Notes under the pieces: model-generated
What the model was told of the DNA's origin: nothing
Databases searched by the model: none
What the model saw: the letters and a program-made list of their open reading frames with translations, nothing else
Translations under genes and position numbers: made by a program
From: Eucalyptus grandis
Lineage: Eukaryota; Streptophyta; Magnoliopsida; Myrtales; Myrtaceae
Direction: 5' to 3'
NCBI RefSeq assembly: GCF_016545825.1
Contig: NC_052619.1
Location: 36,681,803-36,745,802, forward strand
DNA length: 64,000 nt
Shown: one piece after another, positions 24,269 to 34,540 of the stretch
How positions within the stretch are numbered: the stretch's first letter is position 1
Layout: each line of letters starts with the position of its first letter

Positions 24269-26328
24269 TCAACGCAGTATGCAATTTTTGAATCTCAATC
24301 TCCATAGCATATTGCTGAGCTTTGACTTCCAAAAGGAGTTCCATGATCCTTGGATAGTCAGCATTTGGTTTTGTTTGCGCATTAGTTTCAGCAAACTGAG
24401 TTCATGGATAGTTGAGAGAGGAGGGAATATCAACTTGTCTAGTTCCATGACTCGGGGTAGATTCCGCAATGTCATCTTTAGGAAAATGAGAAGCATAAAC
24501 ATCTTCTGGGTGTGCAGGAGATTGACTGATATCATCACTCACAGAAAGAGGAGAAGAAGTCCTTGTTTTCTCAACAGCTCCCCCTGTTTCTGTGCCTACA
24601 GGTGGAGAAATGATTTCTTCTTCTTGAGTCTTCTCGTTTTTAGGACAAGAGTGGTGTTCTTCTTCTGTATGTACTCCTATTTGACCACTCCAAGTTGCTT
24701 CTGAATCTTCATATAAAGATATGGCAATGGTCGCCTCATAAGAGTCATCCTCATGACATTTTTCCTTCTTCATCTCTTCCTTCTTCTTCTCTTGCGTCGT
24801 ATGCTCTTATTACTTCTTCCTTCTCTAGTTCTTCTTCTTCTTCTAGCTCTACTTCTTCTCTGTCTCTTTGTTCTCTTTGAATTGGTTTCTCAGAACCAAC
24901 AAAATCTCGAAGATTCTTCAAGGCAATGGCAGAAATTATAAGATCATCATCATCATCCTCTTTGTCCTGTGGGATGAGAGATCTTATTTTCTTTACGGTT
25001 CTTTCACAACTTCATTGCCTTTCCTTTTCCTTGAAGTAGAATCTTCCCTGGTTTTGCTGGAGGACTCATTCTTCAAGCGCTCAATGGCTTTATTAAGATA
25101 CTTCAACCTCATCTTCGAAATCATTTTTAGCCCTATAACCATAGGAGCAACAGTTTGAGTGCAAAGAGAGATGGGAAACTCGATCTTAAAATGTCTGAAC
25201 AGCTTTACAACTAGTGCTGGATAGGGCAGCTGTCCTTTACCCTTCATAACTGTCCTGTGCATGTGCATTAGGATAGTATGAGGGAGTGAAAATCTCATTC
25301 CATTGCAGATAGCAAACCGAGCTATGCTTCGAACCTAGATACATCTGTTTTTGATGCAGCCTTCGGTCTGATGCAGTTAATAACAACTTTATGCAACATA
25401 ACATTTGAGGCTGACAATCAAGAATAAGTGATGCCTCCTTCTAACACTCTGTTCTTGACGAGAAAGCTCATTGCTTGACTAAATGAGACATTTATTGGTT
25501 GAAAACCACTCATTTCCACCCCAATAATGTCTGCCAGTGTGTCAACATCCACCATATAGGCTTTATCACTCACAGTCAATTGGATTGTATTTTGGTCAAG
25601 AAAAGACAAATTTGAATAAAAAAATGTAGTCAACTATGGATATGCAATAGTCATTTCAGAACAAAAATTCTCTAGTTGAAGGAAGGCTAACTTCTCTCTC
25701 AAGTTAACCTTGATCGAGTCCAGGAAGTCAAAATCAACAGTACAAGGGTTCATCACCCCTCTCTTCAACATCTGTGAGTAAACCTTTTTGTGTTCCTTAG
25801 AACAAAACAATTTCGTTCTTTCTCCAAGAACATCTACAGCAACACCCATTCTTGGTAGAATATTAGAATAAAGAAAGGCATTGTCTCATCATCATCCTTG
25901 TTCTCAGGATGATTAGAACCAAACTTAGGGTCTGCAGGAAAATGAAGAAAGGCATTATCTGCCAATCCTTTCGGCGCTATACCTAACTGTTCTATCCTTC
26001 TTAAGAACAAAGTCTCATTCTTATAACCTTTCTCTCTTAGAAACTCATCGATAAAGGTCATAGGTGTACCATCCTACTTTAAATGAGTGTAAAGCTTATA
26101 GTGAAGCTGAGGGCTCGAGGCTCTGAGAGTTTCTGCGTCTGCTATGACTTCCTATTCCAGAGGTTGGCGCGGAACATTCTATGTAAAGTGCTGGAAAGAA
26201 TGTTGTGGAGAGTTACGCGGAGAGTTGCGTAGAGAGTCTTCCTCAGTAAGATCGAAATGTGTATGCCCTTCTGGCATATTCCAAGTTCCTTTGCTTGTAA
26301 TCCGAGAGGATTTCCTTTGGTAAGACAT
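24269..26328 (-). pseudogene. Env-like ORF region of a Sirevirus-type copia element
   Basis: Minus-strand blocks follow one another between the copia pol and its 3' LTR. A probable start at 26328 ('MSYQRKSSRITSKG') is followed by 26061-25834, 25849-25634 and 25633-25418 (joined across a single in-frame stop), 25298-24993 with a Lys/Arg-rich tail, and an acidic Ser-rich block 24773-24402. Their content ('LSFLDQNTIQLTVSDKAYMV', 'ALVVKLFRHFKIEFP') resembles the extra domain found in many plant retrotransposons as a 'putative plant transposon protein'. Its position 3' of pol is where Sireviruses carry an env-like gene. At least three frame breaks make it inactive. No clear transmembrane helix was identified, so 'env-like' rests on position. 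Confidence 0.55.
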
Positions 26329-26519
26329 GTTTGCAAGCTTGGAGGATTCCACAGATGAGTTCAAGTGAAAAAGATAGAAATTTACGGAACAAACTTGTGA
26401 GTAGAAACGAGAGAGTAGAGAGTCTGTATTTTAAGGTTTGGAAAGAAGTGCTCGAAAGAAATACAAATGGGTATATATAAAGAAAGTGAAAAGTCACAAA
26501 GAAAAAAGATAAATGATTA

Positions 26520-26748
26520 CAACGCTCCGAGATTTGGCCCTGCTATCTTCACAGTTTGATGTGTAGCCTGGTTCGTGGTCTTAGCGTGTGTTGTTTCTTT
26601 TTGTTTTCTTTTGGCCGCTTGGCCTTTGCCCGGCTTCCTTTCACTCTTTTGAGACTGTTCTTTTGAGTGTGAGTCTTTGAAGCCGGTTCGTTGTATTTTT
26701 TGCCCCCTCTTTTATATTTATATTACTACTTACCAAAAAAAAAAACTG
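26520..26748 (+). repeat. Possible LINE 3' end with poly(A)
   Basis: T- and G-rich sequence with 'ttatatttatattactactt' followed by an A run resembles the 3' tails of plant LINE elements. Similar AAAAAGATAA words flank the stretch (about 26500 and 26772), which could be a target duplication. Both signals are weak. Confidence 0.35.
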
Positions 26749-26913
26749 CCAAAAAAATTCAAAAATTCGAAAAAGATAACTTCTAAAAATATAATAGGTA
26801 AGTAACAATTCGGTTAATCATACATTTTTATTCTAAAAATAAAATACCTGGATTCGAGACATTCTCTTACTGAAGTAGCGTTTGGAAAGTCTGAGTTTGA
26901 CCAACTTTAGACT

Positions 26914-27121
26914 TTACTCCAAAATAGAAATAATATTCAGCTTGGTGTGAATAGACTCAAATAGATTTTTCTCCAGAAGCTTCATGAAGATGTCTACTAG
27001 CTGACTCTTTGAATCAATGACCTGAATCATAATCTCCCCATTTTGGACATGATCTCTTATAAAGTGATGTTGAATCTCTATATGCTTCGCCCTTGAATGA
27101 AGAATTGGGTTCTTGGTGAGA
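26914..27121 (-). pseudogene. Copia pol C-terminal fragment (RNase H end)
   Basis: The minus-strand frame reads 'NPILHSRAKHIEIQHHFIRD', then 'SQLVDIFMKLL' and a terminal 'LFESIHTKLNII'. This matches the conserved end of plant Ty1/copia RNase H (H-S-R-x-K-H-I-x-x-x-x-H-F-I-R-D). The rest of pol lies in or beyond the N gap. Confidence 0.85.
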
Positions 27122-27221
27122 NNNNNNNNNNNNNNNNNNNNNNNNNNNNNNNNNNNNNNNNNNNNNNNNNNNNNNNNNNNNNNNNNNNNNNNNNNNNNNN
27201 NNNNNNNNNNNNNNNNNNNNN
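27122..27221. other. Assembly gap (100 N)
   Basis: Exactly 100 N, a conventional placeholder for a gap of unknown size. It interrupts the copia element. The sequence to its right (27222-27560) is not recognisable as copia, so the true gap probably hides several kilobases of pol, gag and the 5' LTR. Confidence 0.98.
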
Positions 27222-28340
27222 CTAATAAGGGGAAATTCATAGCTATTTTTTCCAATGACATCTTCTTGTTTCTGGGAAATTGGAATGGCCAGTGCGTATT
27301 CAAATTACCCAAAGGATGAGTTAGTTTAATCCTCTTGCATTCATGACATTTTATTGAGAATATATCTTAAATTTGAGCATGTTGAGAAAACCTGGTCTGA
27401 GTGGACATGCAAAATCCAAGTAAGGCTTGTGATTTGACCTCCAACATTAGAGTTGGATTCCTAGTTTGAATAGGCTATAAGGAGTTATACTATTTTGGAT
27501 CCTAATATTATAAAGAGGTGAGTTTTTGGTTTCAACACATCAGTGCATAGAGGAGCTTTCGGCCCTAACAATTTAATCGTGCGACTCGTGACTTACACCA
27601 TGAAGACAATAAATCGCTTGATAAGATTTGTGAATTGCATTGAAAAATTATTTTATCATCAATTGCATGAGCTAAATACCGAGTACCTCGTTGGATGTGT
27701 GATTGGATGCTGGAAACAGCAATTGTGTCACTTGAGTATAGTTGAAATATCCATTGTATATTTCGTTCTATAGTGAAATTATGTGGTGCTCTACTTGTGG
27801 AGTAGGTCTCATTGACTGAATCCCGTAAACCTAGTGTCAAATTCATTTCCTTGTTCAATATATTTATAGTTTCATCACTTCTCCTTTGCAACAATACTGA
27901 GATTGTGTAAACATAAGTATAACAACTCGCTTCATATTCAAGTTTAAAAAAATCCAATCCAAAAAGAATATCCGTATCAATGGCAAAATCCACTATGAAC
28001 TTGATATACAACGGAGGATGTACTCTCTCAAGTGTCGCACCAGAATGGAAATTACATGAAATGACTCGTGTGGACGAGATAAACGGAACCACAAGTGAAG
28101 ACCTAGCACCCAGCGTGCTTTGTACGTACGTAGCATTTTTTTCAACACGTTTGCTTTCAATGGAAGACGACAACTTTATCTTCTCAATAAAAAGGACAAC
28201 CCAAAACTTATGCACAGTTCCCATAAGATTTCATTCTTGAACAAAAATACATTTTTTGATTTATTTCATCTGTTCCATGAGAGCGTCAATTTGTTGATAA
28301 CAAAATGCAGACGTGAAAAAAACAAACCTGCGTAGACGGA
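27222..28340. other. Gap-right flank, unrecognised sequence
   Basis: AT-rich sequence between the gap and the first UGT. Apart from the long minus-strand frame 28224-27565, I see nothing that I can name. Confidence 0.4.
27565..28224 (-). CDS. Hypothetical ORF, 219 aa, function unknown
   Basis: An uninterrupted minus-strand frame with a true ATG ('[18 protein letters not shown]') and 219 codons, long for AT-rich non-coding DNA. I recognise no domain, signal peptide or clear membrane helix. It may be a chance frame, part of a decayed element next to the copia insertion, or an exon of an unknown gene. It lies about 250 bp upstream of the UGT1 start and is transcribed away from it if real. Low confidence. 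Confidence 0.2.
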   Translation of the reverse strand: MGTVHKFWVVLFIEKIKLSSSIESKRVEKNATYVQSTLGARSSLVVPFISSTRVISCNFHSGATLERVHPPLYIKFIVDFAIDTDILFGLDFFKLEYEASCYTYVYTISVLLQRRSDETINILNKEMNLTLGLRDSVNETYSTSRAPHNFTIERNIQWIFQLYSSDTIAVSSIQSHIQRGTRYLAHAIDDKIIFQCNSQILSSDLLSSWCKSRVARLNC

Positions 28341-28344
28341 CAAA

Positions 28345-28476
28345 GATAACTCTACAGAAAGCCAAGTACCAAAGTCCCCGAGAGTCACTTCATAACGAGA
28401 CAATTACAATCGAATCTGAGCTTTAAGAAGCCAGTAGAAAGCGTGCGAAGGAACTGTCCCTCATTTGGTGTCAACA
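28345..28476 (+). promoter_or_regulatory. UGT1 proximal upstream region, duplicated at UGT2
   Basis: About 130 bp directly before the UGT1 ATG are nearly identical to 32355-32478 before UGT2, including 'cagagtcacttcataacgag'-like and 'aaagcgtgcgaaggaactgt' blocks. Upstream of this block the two loci differ completely. It therefore defines the left limit of the duplicated unit and probably contains the 5' UTR and core promoter. No clear TATA box was found. Confidence 0.65.
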
Positions 28477-30013
28477 ATGGCAAAGCTAAAACATGTCCTA
28501 TGTATACCATTTCCTGCACAAGGTCATGTCACCCCTCTCCTGAAACTGTCCCAGTGTATTGCTAATCATGGCATCAAGGTTACCGTTGTGAACACCGAGT
28601 CTGTTCATGCGCAAGTAATGGCCGCAAACCAACCAGATGATGGATCGAATCGGATTAATTTCGTTGCATTTCCAGATGGGCTTGAGACTGATGAGGAGCG
28701 CAAGGACTGGGCGAAGCTGCTGGAGAGCATATCAAGAGTGATGCCGGGTCATTTGCAGGAGTTGATTGAGAAAGTGAAGCAGCAGTCAAAGGGCAATGAA
28801 GATAAGCAGATCAGCTTTGTAATGGTGGACCTGATTGCCGGATGGGCACTGGAAGTTGCCGAAAGGATGGGAATTAAGCGAGCTGGATTTTGGGCCGCCT
28901 CAGTTTCGGCTCTGGCCTTGACACTTCATATTCCAAAGCTGATTGAGGGTGGAGTCATAGACAACGAGGGTAAGGGGCCAGAGCTAGAACCTTAACAGTC
29001 AAATCTTGGGAAGCCTTAATGTGTGATGTACTCTGTCTCTCTCAATTGGTTTATTGGCAGGGGGCACATTAAAGAATCATGCAAGGTAGTCTAAAAGATA
29101 ATCTAATTTCACCTCAAAATTTCATGCAGGCATTGCTCTGAAGAGTGATGTGATCCCGATATCGAAGGACCTTCCCTCATATAAGAGCGATGACCTCACC
29201 TGGAGTTTCCCTGAAGACCTGACGGTGCAGAAAGTATTTTTCAAATGGATGTTGGCCATCGTCCATAACAGCACACATTCAACCTCATATCTTTGCAATT
29301 CGTTCCATGAACTTGAGGCATCGACTTGTGGAATTACTCCTGGAGTTCTCCCGGTTGGTCCATTGTTAGCAAGCACCCGATTACTCCATCAAAGAGGAAG
29401 CCTGTGGAATGAGGATTCGACTTGCTCGAACTGGCTGGACCAGCATCCTCCCCAGTCAGTCATCTATGTAGCCTTTGGAAGCACAACAATCTTCAGCCCG
29501 GAGCAATTCTATGAGCTTGCCCATGGCCTCGAGCAGATCGGCCGACCATTCCTGTGGGTTGTACGCCCAGACATGACTGACGTGCCAGTCAACAAGTTCC
29601 ATGGCACGTTCCTCCAAAGGGTGAAGAATCATGGGAAGGTGGTCCAATGGGCACCACAAGAGGAGGTCCTAGCACGCCCTTCAGTGGCATGCTTCTTCAC
29701 TCACTGTGGGTGGAATTCTACAATGGAAGGCCTGAGCAATGGGGTCCCACTTCTATGCAGGCCCTACTTTGCAGATCAGCGCCTGAACAGGAGCTTCATA
29801 TGTGATGTGTGGAGGGTGGGTCTAGGAGTGGATGCCGATGAAAATGGAGTGATAACCAGGCATGAAGTGAGGACAAAGATACTAGCAGTTCTTGGGAGTG
29901 ATGAGATAAAGGCAAATTGTCAGAGGATGAAGGAGATGGCCAGGAAGAGTGTGAGTGAAGGAGGGTCATCCTTGAAGAATCTGGAGAGCTTAATTGAACT
30001 CATAAAGGCTTGA
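28477..30013 (+). CDS. UDP-glycosyltransferase 83A-like, copy 1
   Basis: Exons 28477-28969 and 29130-30013 (GT..AG intron, phase 1) give 458 aa, the normal size for plant family-1 UGTs. The enzyme should transfer sugar from a UDP-sugar to a small acceptor in the cytosol; the acceptor is unknown. The N-terminal 'FPAQGHVTPLL' carries the catalytic His17, with Asp118 in 'FVMVDLIAGW' as likely partner. The PSPG donor box spans residues 338-381: 'WAPQEEVLAR', 'THCGWNS', ending 'YFADQ'. Resemblance is to the UGT83A group ('YICDVW'-type segment after PSPG, here 'FICDVWRVGLG'). Two oddities: Arg375 replaces the usual Trp at PSPG position 38, and Arg347 replaces the near-invariant His at position 10. 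An upstream in-frame TTG codon was rejected as start. Tandem partner of 32479-34040, about 90% identical by eye. Confidence 0.93.
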
Positions 30014-30240
30014 GGGTTTTTATTTGTTGCTCCTGTTACAGTGCCTAAGAAAGAACTCTGTTTTACTCTTCTTCAAATTGTTGTCCTCAGGATAGCTGAT
30101 CTTCTGGTCCTCAGTCAAGTACGGGCGAATCATGACAAAGTTCTCGATTTTGTAGGTAATGATTGATGACAACTTAATTCGCAATTCAGGATAAGCAAAT
30201 GGTATGTTAAGGCTCATAAAAGCAGTTTCATCAACAGGGA
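30014..30240 (+). other. UGT1 3' flank, duplicated after UGT2
   Basis: Probable 3' UTR and flank. Blocks such as 'cctcaggatagctgatcttc' and 'ttgatgacaacttaattcgc' recur after UGT2 (34103-34535, split there by a solo LTR). The shared segment ends near 30235, where RIN4-like sequence begins. Confidence 0.6.
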
Positions 30241-31230
30241 CATGATCATAAAAAAGCCGCCGAGGTCTGGTTTCTCTAAATGGAACAAGACTAAATTATT
30301 TAGAGACTAAATTATGTTCATTTTCTTAATGGATGCGTGATCAACTGCTTCAACTGTTAGCCTCTGTATAAATTTCCTCCAATTTGCTGGATACTCTCCA
30401 TTAAGAAAAGCGAAGATTTCTGTTTTATCTCCTCGGCCAACTGATTTGAGAAGAGATCTTCCTGGAGTCATGGGAGCTGCGCTATGTCCACTACTTGTGG
30501 ACGAATTCCTCATCTCCCACACTGAGAAGACATTCCACCTCCTCTGCCCCCAAGACTTGCTTGATGATATGCGCACTAAGAAGAGGACTCGATGTGCTCC
30601 GACTGTGGATTTTGCCTCACCAATCTGTCTTGGGGAACTACAAGATATCAATCCACTGTCACAACGAACAGGCAATTGAACAGCAACGCTGCCATATGTA
30701 GGGTCTTGATGCAGCGTAGAGTCACTAAGCCTCCTCCTGGGATGATCATCTACTTCTGCTCAAATTCAATGCTCATGGCCTGGCCATCTTGCATCTTTCC
30801 CCTTCATGACCTGTTCAGCTTCAGTTTTGGGCTTTCTTACACCACCATTATATGGTCAAGACTCACCTGAGCCAGTTCTTCTGCCAATGGCTCCACAATG
30901 AACCATTGAGTCTCCTCTGGTTGGCTTCGTATCCACTTCTATAGTGCTTGTGCTTCAACATGCTGCCTCTCGCTCTGCAACTTTTTGTGAACCTAGGTAG
31001 ACCTCCTTCTGGGTAGAAGAGGTTTTGGTACTAGGTTCACTAGTTATATGCGTTCCGTAATTGCCTTGAGCACCATTTGAATTTCTTTTCTCACGACCTT
31101 TTCCTTTTCTTGCTCTCTCAAAGTAGGCTGTATAAGGAACCTATCTCCATTTTCCCAGTTTCCAAATGTTGGGAACTGTGAGCGCTGTTGCTACGTTATC
31201 CAACAACAGAGTTGAAAACGACCAAGCAAA
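30241..31230 (-). pseudogene. RIN4-like pseudogene C (exon 2 and flank only)
   Basis: The plus sequence aligns along its length with 52750-53760, the second exon and adjacent intron of the intact RIN4-like gene. On the minus strand the N-terminal motif 'PTFGNWENGD' is readable near 31170, but one base is missing just after it and shifts the frame. The exon end 'HSAAPMTPGRS...SVGRGDKT' is readable near 30480-30420. Exon 1, exon 3 (second NOI domain) and exon 4 are absent. The fragment abuts the UGT1 3' flank, so it arrived by a rearrangement, not as a complete gene copy. Confidence 0.8.
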
Positions 31231-31239
31231 ATGACTGTA

Positions 31240-31440
31240 GCCCATCTTCTCCCATGGTTCCAAGTAATCTCCTTGGCTATCCAAATCAGACCCCTGACTG
31301 AGCCCAAGTTCCATCACGGGAAGATGCAGCTAAAAGAGAAAACTGCACAAAGATTAGCAATTGCAAAAACAAAATCAGTACCTTGTTGTGCCAAACCCAA
31401 GTGGAAGGGTGGTCCCGTTGATTCGGAAGGAGCTAGGTTC
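31240..31440. repeat. Segment paralogous to 37200-38400 (MULE empty site)
   Basis: Blocks 'agtaatctccttggct', 'catcacgggaagatg' and 'gtgccaaacccaa' match the two sides of the foldback element at 37301-38290. Here the site is uninterrupted (GGAAGATGC at 31319-31327), giving the pre-insertion sequence. Confidence 0.7.
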
Positions 31441-31483
31441 CGACAAGTGATTAGGAGTCTAACTTGAGGATGTTGCCAAACAA

Positions 31484-32350
31484 AATCATTCCTCAATTAT
31501 TTTTAAACCTAATGAACATCATCAACATCTTTACATGAGACTACTGATAATTGTGGGGCTAATAATTCACGAAGTCAGAACGGCTTGAGGATGTAGCTCA
31601 ATTGCTACCAAAATACTAAATTGATTGCTTTAGTAATGGGTTTCGTGTGGATCTTGCTCAGCAAATTTGACGACCCGGTTGAGGTTAGTTGACGCATTAG
31701 CCACATGAAATACTTGCTCATTGCTGGTCAATGTTACTTACATTTATGGTCCATGGAATTATTCATCTTTCACAAAATGTTTGTACTCGTTTGTGGAATT
31801 TGTGGTTCATCTTTAACATTTCCTAAAGTGTGGACTTCCAACTTTTCCAAACCTAATGACTATATGTGGCCGCATTCTTCAATTATCTTTAAATCTAATG
31901 AACATCATCAACTCGACAATTGTGGAGCTAATAGCTCACAAAGTCGGGACCACTTAAGGATGTAGCTCAATTGCTGCCAAAATATTTAATTGATTGCTTT
32001 AGTAATGGGTTCCGTGTGGGATCTTGCTCGTTACTGGTCAATGTTGCTTACATTTATGGTGCATGGAATTATTTATCTATCACGTGATTTTTGTACTCAT
32101 TTGTAGAATTTCTGGTTCATCTTTATCATTTCTTAGAGAGTGGACTTCCAGCTATTCCAAACGTAATGACTATATGTGGTCCCATTCCTCGATTATTTTA
32201 AAACCGAATGAACATCATCAACATCTTTAGTGGGGCTATCGACGATTGTGGGGCTGATAGCTCACGAAGTCAGAACGACATAAGGATGTAGTTTAATTGC
32301 TGCCAAAATACTAAATTGATTGCTTTAGTAAAGAGTTCCGTGTGGATCTC
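31484..32350. repeat. Tandem repeat, about 310-390 bp unit, 2.5 copies
   Basis: A unit containing 'cctcaattat', 'aatgaacatcatcaac', 'ctgataattgtggggct', 'tgctttagtaatgggtt' and 'ggtcaatgttacttacattt' starts at about 31491, 31877 and 32187. Spacings are 386 and 310 bp; the first unit has about 76 extra bases. The array ends directly at the conserved UGT2 upstream block, so it sits where a distal promoter would be. Short open frames inside have no recognisable domain. Confidence 0.85.
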
Positions 32351-32354
32351 GCTC

Positions 32355-32478
32355 AACAGAAAGCCTAGTACCAAAGTCCCTCAGAGTCACTTCATAACGA
32401 GACAATTACAGTCGAATCTGAGCTTTAGGAAGCCAGTAGAAAGCGTGCGAAGGAACTGTCCCTCATTTGTTGTCAACA
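32355..32478 (+). promoter_or_regulatory. UGT2 proximal upstream region
   Basis: Near-identical to 28345-28476. It sits between the tandem repeat and the UGT2 ATG. Confidence 0.6.
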
Positions 32479-34040
32479 ATGGCAGAGCTAAAACATGTCC
32501 TATGTATACCATTTCCTTTACAAGGTCATGTCACTCCTCTCCTGAAACTGTCCCACTGTATTGCTGATCATGGCATCAAGGTTACCGTTGTGAACACCGA
32601 GTCTGTTCATGCGCAAGTGATGGCCGCAAACCAGCTAGATGATGGATCGAATCCGATTGATTTCGTTGCATTTCCAGATGGGCTCGAGACTGACGAGGAG
32701 CGCAAGGACTGGGCGAAGCTGGTGGAGAGCATATCAAGAGTGATGCCAGGTTATTTGCAGGAGTTCATTGAGAAAGTGAAGCAGCAGTCAAAGGGCAACG
32801 AAGATGAGCAGATCAACTTTGTAATTGCAGACCTTACTGCCGGATGGGCACTGGAAGTTGCCGAAAGGATGGGTATCAAGCGAGCTGGATTTTGGCCCGC
32901 CTCAGTTTCGTCTCTGGCCTTGATACTTCATATTCGAAAGCTGATTGAGGGTGGAGTCATAGACAACGAGGGTAAGGACCCAGAGCCAGAACCCATGAAC
33001 AGTCAAATCTAGAGAAGCCTTAATATGTGTTCTCTCTCTCTCTCTCGATTGCTTTACTGGCAGGGGGCACATTAAAGAATCATGCAATTAGCTTATGTGC
33101 TTGTAGGAACAGGTAGTCTAAAAGATAATCTAATTTCGCCTAAAAAATTCATGCAGGCATTGCTCTGAAGAATGATGCGATCTCAATATCGAAGGACCTT
33201 CCCTCATATAAGAGCGATGACCTCACCTGGACTTTCCCTGAAGACCTGACGGTGCAGAAAGTATTATTCAAATGGGCGTCGACCATCGTCCATCACAGCA
33301 CATATTCAACCTCATATCTTTGCAATTCGTTCCATGAACTTGAGGCATCGGCTTGTGGAATTATTCCCGGAGTTCTCCCAGTTGGTCCATTATTAGCAAG
33401 CACCCGATTACTCCATCGCAGAGGAAGCCTGTGGAACGAGGATTCGACTTGCTCGAACTGGCTGGACCAGCATCCACCCCGGTCCGTCATCTATGTAGCC
33501 TTTGGAAGCACAACAATCTTCAGCCCGGAACAATTCTATGAGCTTGCCCACGGCCTCGAGCAGATCGGCCGACCGTTCCTGTGGGTTGTACGCCCAGACA
33601 TGACTGATGCGCCAGTCAACAAGTTCCACGACACGTTCCTCCAAAGGGTGAGGAATCATGGGAAGGTGATCCAGTGGGCACCACAAGAGGAGGTCCTAGC
33701 ACACCCTTCGGTGGCATGCTTCTTCACTCACTGTGGGTGGAATTCTACACTGGAAGGCCTGAGCAATGGGGTCCCACTTCTTTGCAGGCCCTACTTTACA
33801 GATCAGCGCCTGAACAGGAGCTTCATATGTGATGTGTGGAGGGTGGGTCTAGGAGTGGATGCCGATGAAAATGGAGTGATAACCAGGCATGAAGTGAGGA
33901 CAAAGATACAAGCAGTTCTTGGGAGTGATGAGATAAAGGCAAATTGTCAGAGGATGAAGGAGATGGCCAGGAAGAGTGTGAGTGAAGGAGGGTCATCTTT
34001 GAAGAATCTGGAGAGCTTCATTGAACTCATAAAGGCTTGA
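32479..34040 (+). CDS. UDP-glycosyltransferase 83A-like, copy 2
   Basis: Exons 32479-32971 and 33157-34040 encode 458 aa with the same splice sites and phase as copy 1; the intron is longer (185 against 160 bp). It has His17 in 'FPLQGHVTPLL', a likely catalytic Asp in 'VIADLTAGW', and PSPG starting 'WAPQEEVLAHPSVACFFTHC' with the normal His at position 10. Arg again replaces Trp at position 38 ('LCRPYF'), and Ala is changed to Thr two residues before the terminal Gln ('YFTDQ'). About 40 residue differences from copy 1 are spread over the protein, and no stop or frameshift occurs, so both copies have stayed under constraint or duplicated recently. Cytosolic small-molecule glycosylation is the family role; the substrate is not predictable. 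Confidence 0.93.
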
Positions 34041-34138
34041 GGGTTTTTTTTTTTTTTTTTTTGGCTCCTGTTACAGTGCCTACGATAGAACCCTGTTCTT
34101 CAAATCGTTGTCCTCAGGATAGCTGATCTTCTGGTTCT

Positions 34139-34405
34139 TGTCAGAGTTTGAGGAATAGGCCAAGAAGGTGAAGAACGACTTATAATTTATGTATATCAGT
34201 CGTATATTTTACATTGTACAAGCTCCTATTTATAGTACAATGAATGTCTAACTGTGGAAAAACTAAATGAAGATACATTGAATCAAATCCAATCTTGGAT
34301 TGATATAATCTATCAATTATAATCACCCGCAATCCTAGATTGAAATCATCACAACCTTCTCGATCCGATCACGATTTCAAGTCCGATCCTGGCATATCTC
34401 CAACA
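34139..34405 (-). mobile_element. Solo LTR, 267 bp, with 5-bp target duplication
   Basis: TG...CA ends with GTTCT on both sides (34134-34138 and 34406-34410). It is absent at the paralogous position after UGT1 (about 30110), which gives the empty site. A TATAAATAGG promoter-like box on the minus strand (34225-34234) and a minus-strand TGTTGGAGAT start suggest a copia LTR in reverse orientation. It inserted after the UGT duplication. Confidence 0.9.
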
Positions 34406-34540
34406 GTTCTCAGTTAAGTACAAGCGAATCATGACAAAGTTCTTGGTTTTGTCGGTAATGATTGATGACAACTTAATTCGCAATTCAGGATAAGTAAATG
34501 GGTGGGTTAAGGCTCATAAAAGCAGTTTCATCAATGGATT

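Noticed and set aside
24753..24880. Ser/Leu-rich plus-strand frames
   Set aside because: Antisense to the Glu/Lys-rich part of the copia extra region; low-complexity only.
28465..28476. Longer UGT1 start at an in-frame TTG (and the same at 32467 for UGT2)
   Set aside because: Neither is an ATG. The first ATG (28477, 32479) gives the normal family N terminus just before the 'FP.QGHV' strand.
31484..32350. CRISPR-like array
   Set aside because: Units are several hundred bp, in a plant genome, with no short spacer pattern. It is an ordinary tandem repeat.
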